Shown in pieces: positions 7,154 to 11,279 of a stretch of 11,279 nucleotides of DNA; position 1 is the first letter of the stretch; each line of letters starts with the position of its first letter. Made by a program: the position numbers and the translations under genes. The notes beneath the pieces were generated by a model. It was not told the DNA's origin. It ran no database searches and saw only the letters and a list, made by a program, of their open reading frames with translations. Source of the stretch: Bifidobacterium breve (GTDB lineage: Bacteria; Actinomycetota; Actinomycetes; Nanopelagicales; Nanopelagicaceae); NCBI GenBank assembly GCA_945869505.1, contig CAMBOZ010000040.1, positions 1-11,279 on the forward strand. Reading direction: 5' to 3'.

Positions 7154-9142
7154 TTAGACCTGTTTGCGATCGCGAATTGCGCTCTGAATTTCTGCAATCG
7201 CATCGGCAACAGCGATTCCATTCTTCTGCTCTCCGTTGCGATAGCGAATGGAAACTTTACCCGCCTGCTGATCCTCTTCACCAGCGATCAGCATGTAAGG
7301 CACTTTCTGCATTTGGGCATTACGAATCTTCTTCTGCATCCGATCATCTGATGCATCAAGATCAATACGAATTCCAGCAGCCTTGAATTCTTTGACAACT
7401 CCAGATAAATAATCTGCAAAAGCTTCAGCAACTGGAATTGCTGTCACTTGTACAGGTGCAAGCCATGGTGGGAAGGCTCCTGAATAGTGTTCGGTTAATA
7501 CTCCGAAGAATCTTTCGATTGAGCCAAAGAGGGCGCGGTGAATCATCACGGGACGCTGGCGTGTTCCATCGGTTGCGGAATATTCAAGTTCGAATCTCTG
7601 TGGAAGTTGGAAATCAACTTGGATGGTGGACATCTGCCAAGTGCGTCCAATCGCATCTTTAGCCTGTACAGAAATCTTTGGACCGTAAAAAGCGGCGCCA
7701 CCCTCATCAAGTACCAACTCTAACTTCTGGGCTACTGCTGCCTTTCGCAAAGCTTCGGTCGCTTCCGCCCAATCAGCATCTTCACCAACAGATTTCTCTG
7801 GATTTCTCGTGGAAAGTTCCAGATAGAAATCTTCTAAACCGTAATCACGAAGCAAGTTGAGAACGAAGGTTAAGAGTGAATCAAGTTCGTCCACCATCTG
7901 CTCTTTTGTGCAATAGATATGTGCATCATCTTGGGTAAAGCCACGTGCGCGAGTTAGGCCGTGAATCACGCCTGACTTTTCGTAGCGATAGACGGTTCCG
8001 AACTCAAAGAGGCGAAGTGGAAGTTCGCGGTATGAGCGGCCACGAGATGCAAAAATGAGATTGTGGAACGGGCAGTTCATCGGCTTCATGTAGTACTGCT
8101 GGCCGGCGCGCTTGATCGTTCCATCTGAATGAAGTTCTTCATCCATAATCATTGGTGGATACATTCCTTCGGAGTACCACTGCAAGTGTCCTGATTTTTC
8201 AAAGAGCGCAGCTTTAGTCAGATGTGGTGAATAAACGAATTCATAACCTTCATCTTCGTGGCGCTTGCGTGAATAATCTTCCATTGCCCTGCGAACGATT
8301 CCGCCCTTGGGATGAAATACCGCAAGACCAGATCCGATCTCCTCTGGAAATGAGAAGAGATCTAATTCAGTTCCGAGGCGACGATGATCGCGTTTTTCAG
8401 CTTCAGCGAGTAAATCCAAATATGCCGTCAACTCATCTTGTGAAGGCCAAGCGGTTCCGTAAATTCGCTGCAACATCGGATTCTTTTCGGAGCCACGCCA
8501 ATAAGCAGCAGCGCTGCGCATTAATTTAAATGCGGGAATATGTTTAGTTGAGGGCAAATGTGGCCCGCGACAGAGATCTGACCACACGGGCTGACCATCA
8601 CGACCCAGGTTGTCGTAAATTGTTAATTCACTGCCGCCGACTTCTACGCTCGCTTCATCACCTGCGCCAGCTTTCAAGCCAATTAACTCGCATTTATATG
8701 GCTCGTGTGCAAGTTCCTTTAAAGCATTCGCCTCGGTAGTTACGCGCCGACGAAATCTTTGTCCATCCTTAACGATCTTGCGCATTGCACTTTCAATTTT
8801 TTCGAGGTCTTCGGGATTAAATGGTCGCTCTGGATCGAAGTCGTAATAGAAACCGTCGGTGATTGGCGGCCCGATTCCGAGACGAGTTTGTGCAAAAACT
8901 TGTTGCACCGCTTGGGCCATAACGTGGGCAGTTGAATGGCGTAGCACCGAGAGACCCTCGGGTGAAGAAATTGATATTCCTTCTACAACATCTCCATCGC
9001 TGAGTTCAGTCCAGAGATCTTTTAGGACACCATTTACTTTACAAACTATGATTTCTTTATGATCAGCAAATATCTGGGTCGGGCGAGCATCGAGTTCGAC
9101 GCTGGTTTTTGCGCCATCAACGGTGATCGAAATCTGCGACAT
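7154..9142 (-). CDS. thrS: Threonyl-tRNA synthetase
   Basis: This class II aminoacyl-tRNA synthetase attaches threonine to tRNA-Thr in the cytoplasm. Its 662 residues are close to the usual 640-690. Domains in order are an N-terminal TGS domain (about 1-62), an N2 editing domain with HSTAH (69-73) and CRGPH (191-195), which deacylates Ser-tRNA-Thr, a catalytic core (about 255-555) and a C-terminal anticodon-binding domain (about 560-662). The three zinc ligands that recognise threonine are present: Cys357 in [10 protein letters not shown], His408 in DDAHIYC and His535 in [14 protein letters not shown]. Motif 2 is seen in [13 protein letters not shown]. The gene starts 4 bp after the pabC stop; a TAGGCT hexamer 6 nt before the ATG might give it a leaderless promoter of its own. 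No T-box leader is seen. Confidence 0.99.
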   Translation of the reverse strand: MSQISITVDGAKTSVELDARPTQIFADHKEIIVCKVNGVLKDLWTELSDGDVVEGISISSPEGLSVLRHSTAHVMAQAVQQVFAQTRLGIGPPITDGFYYDFDPERPFNPEDLEKIESAMRKIVKDGQRFRRRVTTEANALKELAHEPYKCELIGLKAGAGDEASVEVGGSELTIYDNLGRDGQPVWSDLCRGPHLPSTKHIPAFKLMRSAAAYWRGSEKNPMLQRIYGTAWPSQDELTAYLDLLAEAEKRDHRRLGTELDLFSFPEEIGSGLAVFHPKGGIVRRAMEDYSRKRHEDEGYEFVYSPHLTKAALFEKSGHLQWYSEGMYPPMIMDEELHSDGTIKRAGQQYYMKPMNCPFHNLIFASRGRSYRELPLRLFEFGTVYRYEKSGVIHGLTRARGFTQDDAHIYCTKEQMVDELDSLLTFVLNLLRDYGLEDFYLELSTRNPEKSVGEDADWAEATEALRKAAVAQKLELVLDEGGAAFYGPKISVQAKDAIGRTWQMSTIQVDFQLPQRFELEYSATDGTRQRPVMIHRALFGSIERFFGVLTEHYSGAFPPWLAPVQVTAIPVAEAFADYLSGVVKEFKAAGIRIDLDASDDRMQKKIRNAQMQKVPYMLIAGEEDQQAGKVSIRYRNGEQKNGIAVADAIAEIQSAIRDRKQV

Positions 9143-9146
9143 GTGG

Positions 9147-9911
9147 CTAGCCTACCGAATGCTTTAGCGTCTTCGCCCGAATATCTGCTTCGAGCGCCAC
9201 ACAATCTGCATCTATTTTCAAAATCCGACCATCTATTTCGGCGACAGATAGCGCAATCTTCAAACTAGATAATACGAAGGCGGCATCGACTCGCATCAGA
9301 TCAGATTTATCAACTAATCGCACTTCAACTGCGCATCGCTCAATAACTATCCCGCGTTGTACACCGGGCAGAACACCCGAAGACAGTGGAGTCGTGACCC
9401 ACTTCCCATCAATACGAAAGAGAAAATTCGAGACCGCTCCTTCAGTAACTGCGAAATTATCGTTGACGCAAACAATTTCATCGAAGCCCTCCGCTTGTGC
9501 CTTTGCCAACAAATCTAAGCGATGTTGGTAGGGAAAAGTCTTTATAGAGATAGATTCGGCTTCCGCAGGATCTGCAATAACAGTTAACTTTGCCGGCCGT
9601 GTGATCTCCTCATAACGTTGGTGAACGGCGACAAAACGATCTTCCGAAAAGAGCAAGCGCAGCCTTCCAATTGGGTGAGATTCAACTTTCAACAATTCCA
9701 CTATGGCGCATCGGACTTGGTCTTCACTTGGCAGCGATATACCTTTCTTATCTGCCGCATCAAGAGCTCTACGCATGTGCCGCCCCAATTCAAAGATTTC
9801 TCCGTCTTGCGTCTTAATAGTCTCAAAAATTCCTGCTCCATCGGGCCAACCATCGATTGATACATCGGCAATTGCAGCATCGACTAATCCATCGTTAACC
9901 CAGATTTTCAT
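9147..9911 (-). CDS. pabC: Class IV aminotransferase, probable aminodeoxychorismate lyase
   Basis: This PLP enzyme is expected to split 4-amino-4-deoxychorismate into p-aminobenzoate and pyruvate, a step of folate synthesis. Its 254 residues show the class IV fold. Features are WVNDGLVDA near the start, [20 protein letters not shown] (27-46), the probable PLP lysine Lys124 in [10 protein letters not shown], Glu157 in [11 protein letters not shown] and the cofactor loop GVLPGVQRG (179-187). Branched-chain or D-amino acid aminotransferases share this fold, so the assignment leans on the adjacent pabB. The two genes overlap by 1 bp (TGATG) and a strong GGGGGAG precedes the start. It ends 4 bp before thrS. 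The segment around Lys124 follows the actinobacterial spacing rather than that of E. coli PabC. Confidence 0.88.
   Translation of the reverse strand: MKIWVNDGLVDAAIADVSIDGWPDGAGIFETIKTQDGEIFELGRHMRRALDAADKKGISLPSEDQVRCAIVELLKVESHPIGRLRLLFSEDRFVAVHQRYEEITRPAKLTVIADPAEAESISIKTFPYQHRLDLLAKAQAEGFDEIVCVNDNFAVTEGAVSNFLFRIDGKWVTTPLSSGVLPGVQRGIVIERCAVEVRLVDKSDLMRVDAAFVLSSLKIALSVAEIDGRILKIDADCVALEADIRAKTLKHSVG
9149..9154 (-). promoter_or_regulatory. Possible internal -10 element for thrS
   Basis: TAGGCT (TANNNT) on the minus strand is followed by 6 nt and then the thrS ATG. It lies across the pabC stop codon. thrS has no good Shine-Dalgarno, so a leaderless transcript is plausible. A three-base match at a given spot is not rare, hence the low confidence. 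Confidence 0.25.
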
Positions 9912-10909
9912 CAGAGGACTCCCCCGGCAATCGAAATTAATTTACGAGCCTTTAGCTGCGTCTCTTCCCACTCTGCACTCGGTTCACTTCCCCAAGTTAT
10001 TCCTGCGCCAGTTCCGAATCTTAACTGTCCATCTTTTGCGTTCCAGAAGGTGCGAATTGCAACCGATAGTTCCGCGGCATCACCTTTTATCCATCCCAGA
10101 ATTCCGCAGTATGGTCCCCTTTGCACGGTTTCATTTTTAGAAATTACCTGCAAAGCAGAACTCTTTGGAGCTCCGCTAATTGATCCCGCCGGTAATAAGG
10201 GCTTCAGTATTTCGGGCCACTTCAGATTTGGTTTTAACGTACCGACTACGTCCGAAACTAAATGTCGCAACCCAGGATGTTCTTCGCTGCGCAAGAGATC
10301 TGCTACTTCAACACTTCCGGGCTCGCATATCTGCCCGAGATCATTGCGCATCAGATCCACGATCATCACATTCTCGCTCTGGTCTTTCTTTCCAAATCCT
10401 TGCTCGCGAAGTTCCTGCGTGCCCTTTATTGGCGAGGTAATCAGTTGTCGACCATTTCGGCGTAGGAACAGTTCAGGCGATGCGGACGCGATTTGAATTG
10501 CCGGCAACGAAAGATAGGAAGCATAAGGAGCGGGATTCTCAAGCAAAATCTTAGAGAAGAGCGAGGCAATCTCAGTTCCAGTGAATTCTGTATTCAATAC
10601 TCGACAAGCATTTACTTGATAGACCCAACCGTTTGCTATCGCCTGGCGAATCTCTTCTACATATTTGCAGTACTCAACTTCATTTAAAGACGATCCCCAC
10701 TGATCTAATCCGTAATTCCAGTTGGAGGAATCAAAAGGAAACGGAGCAGAGAAATCCCCTGCAAACCTTGCTAACCGAACTTGTCCTTCATAAGAGATGC
10801 TGACTGCCCAGAAATTGCCATCATCTAAACGAGATAAGTCATCGCTGACTTCAATTAACAAATGCGCAAACCTGCCCCCCATCCAAAAGCAGTCATCACG
10901 CAAATCCAT
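9911..10909 (-). CDS. pabB: Aminodeoxychorismate synthase component I
   Basis: This chorismate-binding enzyme converts chorismate plus ammonia to 4-amino-4-deoxychorismate, feeding the adjacent PabC. Numbering from the chosen ATG gives 332 residues, a short form with little N-terminal domain. Visible motifs are ASASPELFLRR (141-151), SPIKGT (159-164), NVMIVDLMRNDLGQI (180-194), LPAGSISGAPK (239-249) and FGTGAGITWGSEP (298-310). The lysine of PIKGT (Lys162) distinguishes aminodeoxychorismate synthase from anthranilate synthase, which has PIAGT. The frame stays open upstream to 11023, but that would run antisense through tRNA-Gly. The ATG at 10909 is chosen because TAGCGT lies 7 nt upstream. 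The partner glutaminase PabA is not in this window. This is the head of the unit pabB-pabC-thrS-HIT. Confidence 0.93.
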   Translation of the reverse strand: MDLRDDCFWMGGRFAHLLIEVSDDLSRLDDGNFWAVSISYEGQVRLARFAGDFSAPFPFDSSNWNYGLDQWGSSLNEVEYCKYVEEIRQAIANGWVYQVNACRVLNTEFTGTEIASLFSKILLENPAPYASYLSLPAIQIASASPELFLRRNGRQLITSPIKGTQELREQGFGKKDQSENVMIVDLMRNDLGQICEPGSVEVADLLRSEEHPGLRHLVSDVVGTLKPNLKWPEILKPLLPAGSISGAPKSSALQVISKNETVQRGPYCGILGWIKGDAAELSVAIRTFWNAKDGQLRFGTGAGITWGSEPSAEWEETQLKARKLISIAGGVL

Positions 10910-10916
10910 GGGCCTA

Positions 10917-10922
10917 ACGCTA
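10917..10922 (-). promoter_or_regulatory. Probable -10 element of pabB (leaderless)
   Basis: TAGCGT (TANNNT) on the minus strand ends 7 nt before the pabB ATG at 10909, the same spacing as at pgsA and the EF-G-like gene. There is no Shine-Dalgarno, and no clear -35. The divergent tRNA-Gly promoter would lie 18 bp or more to the right. Confidence 0.5.
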
Positions 10923-10939
10923 CGGTGAAAGTTCCCGCT

Positions 10940-10969
10940 TTGGCGCTTCGCCCCTTGCTGCGATAGATT
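10940..10969 (+). promoter_or_regulatory. Probable promoter of tRNA-Gly
   Basis: TTGGCG (10940-10945, four of six matches to TTGACA) is followed after 18 bp by TAGATT (10964-10969). The predicted transcription start, near 10976, would leave a leader of only about 10 nt before the tRNA. Read by eye. Confidence 0.4.
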
Positions 10970-10985
10970 TGACCCCGCACGAAAT

Positions 10986-11058
10986 GCGGACGTAGCGCAG
11001 CTGGTAGCGCGGAACCTTGCCAAGGTTCAGGTCGCGGGTTCGAACCCCGTCGTCCGCT
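10986..11058 (+). tRNA. tRNA-Gly(GCC)
   Basis: The cloverleaf is complete. The acceptor GCGGACG (10986-10992) pairs with CGTCCGC (11051-11057). The D arm is GCGC/GCGC. The anticodon stem is GAACC (11012-11016) with GGTTC (11024-11028), around the loop TTGCCAA with anticodon GCC at 11019-11021. The T arm contains TTCGAAC. The discriminator is T11058, as expected for glycine. The 3' CCA is not encoded (the next bases are CGG). Length is 73 nt. Confidence 0.97.
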
Positions 11059-11064
11059 CGGATT

Positions 11065-11101
11065 AACCGCCGCTTTGGAATTAATTTTTCAGGTGGCGGT
11101 T
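11065..11101 (+). terminator. Stem-loop between the two tRNA genes, possible terminator
   Basis: AACCGCC (11065-11071) pairs with GGCGGTT (11095-11101). Four further pairs, two of them G-U wobbles (11072-11075 with 11091-11094), extend the stem to 11 bp around a 15-nt A/T-rich loop. The bases after it (TCTCTAT) are pyrimidine-rich but not a true U-tract, so termination would be weak. It could equally guide processing of a tRNA-Gly/tRNA-Cys precursor. Confidence 0.4.
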
Positions 11102-11138
11102 TCTCTATCGTTAAAAGATTGAAAGCAATGAAGAGATT

Positions 11139-11212
11139 GGTCGGATGGCCGAGAGGCGAGGCAAGGGACTGCAAATCCCTCTACACGGGTTCAAATCCCG
11201 TTCCGACCTCCA
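11139..11212 (+). tRNA. tRNA-Cys(GCA)
   Basis: The acceptor GGTCGGA (11139-11145) pairs with TCCGACC (11202-11208). The anticodon stem is AGGGA (11164-11168) with TCCCT (11176-11180), around the loop CTGCAAA with anticodon GCA at 11171-11173. The T arm is ACGGG-TTCAAAT-CCCGT. The discriminator is T11209, the expected U73 identity base for cysteine, and CCA (11210-11212) appears to be encoded, unlike in the neighbouring tRNA-Gly. Confidence 0.96.
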
Positions 11213-11247
11213 AGTTGAAGTTAAGTAAGAAATGATCAGAGTCGATC

Positions 11248-11252
11248 AGGAG
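11248..11252 (+). promoter_or_regulatory. Shine-Dalgarno of the gene at the right edge
   Basis: AGGAG lies 6 nt before the ATG at 11259. It decides against the in-frame ATG at 11253, which touches the site directly. Confidence 0.6.
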
Positions 11253-11258
11253 ATGCAG

Positions 11259-11279
11259 ATGTCAAAAGATGAATCACAA
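11259..11279 (+). CDS. Unidentified gene, first seven codons (cut by window edge)
   Basis: Only MSKDESQ is visible. It is supported by a well-placed AGGAG and by its position just after tRNA-Cys on the same strand. The polar, charged start gives no clue to function. An in-frame ATG two codons earlier is less likely. If co-transcribed with the tRNAs, the leader would include tRNA-Cys. Confidence 0.5.

Noticed and set aside
6826..7386. Plus-strand 186-residue frame opposite the HIT gene and the thrS 3' end
   Set aside because: It crosses two well-supported genes on the other strand and its composition is unlike a real protein.
8940..9142. T-box or other tRNA-sensing leader before thrS
   Set aside because: thrS starts 4 bp after pabC, leaving no leader, and no T-box motif was seen.
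10910..11023. N-terminal extension of pabB to the in-frame ATG at 11023
   Set aside because: It would run antisense through tRNA-Gly, its residues do not resemble the PabB family, and a leaderless start at 10909 is well supported.
10920..11174. Minus-strand reading frame covering both tRNA genes
   Set aside because: It is a shadow of structured RNA genes and has no family resemblance.
1..11279. Insertion sequence, CRISPR array, phage or toxin-antitoxin module
   Set aside because: No terminal repeats, repeat-spacer pattern, transposase, integrase or toxin-like small gene pair was seen; the region is core metabolism and translation.

Overview
The window looks like a chromosomal core region of a small-genome, low-to-mid GC actinobacterium, most likely from the freshwater acI lineage (Nanopelagicales; Planktophila/Nanopelagicus type). 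This rests on the gene order and on the phosphatidylinositol/PIM genes. The run thrS - HIT - pgsA - PIM acyltransferase - pimA - ... - pdxS - pdxT - yebC matches, from memory, the Mycobacterium tuberculosis stretch Rv2614c to Rv2603c. The lineage is inferred: base composition and codon use look lower in GC than soil actinobacteria, but no database was searched.

Layout. Nearly everything is on the minus strand and very tightly packed. Reading in the direction of transcription, the first minus-strand unit (11.0 to 6.6 kb) is pabB - pabC - thrS - HIT hydrolase. The second (6.0 kb to the left edge) is pgsA - PIM acyltransferase - pimA - LemA-like protein - DUF3048 protein - pdxS - pdxT - yebC (cut by the window edge). 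Between the two units lies one plus-strand gene (6057-6626). It reads as a degenerate remnant of an EF-G-like translational GTPase that has lost its P-loop lysine, its switch/G3 region and all domains after G'. At the right end are plus-strand tRNA-Gly(GCC) and tRNA-Cys(GCA), with a stem-loop between them, followed by the first seven codons of an unidentified gene.

Function. pabB and pabC make p-aminobenzoate for folate. thrS charges tRNA-Thr, and the HIT protein probably cleaves Ap4A-type dinucleotides, which aminoacyl-tRNA synthetases produce. pgsA, the acyltransferase and pimA build the actinobacterial phosphatidylinositol mannosides. pdxS and pdxT form the DXP-independent pyridoxal phosphate synthase. 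The LemA-like and DUF3048 proteins are predicted membrane-anchored proteins of unknown role.

Regulation. The heads of three transcription units (pgsA, the EF-G-like gene and pabB) each have a TANNNT -10 hexamer exactly 7 nt before the chosen start codon, which suggests leaderless mRNAs. Genes inside the units use overlaps, abutting stop/start codons or Shine-Dalgarno sites. The most unusual item is the reverse-oriented pseudo-GTPase gene, which splits a normally contiguous operon and shares a 48-bp back-to-back promoter region with pgsA.
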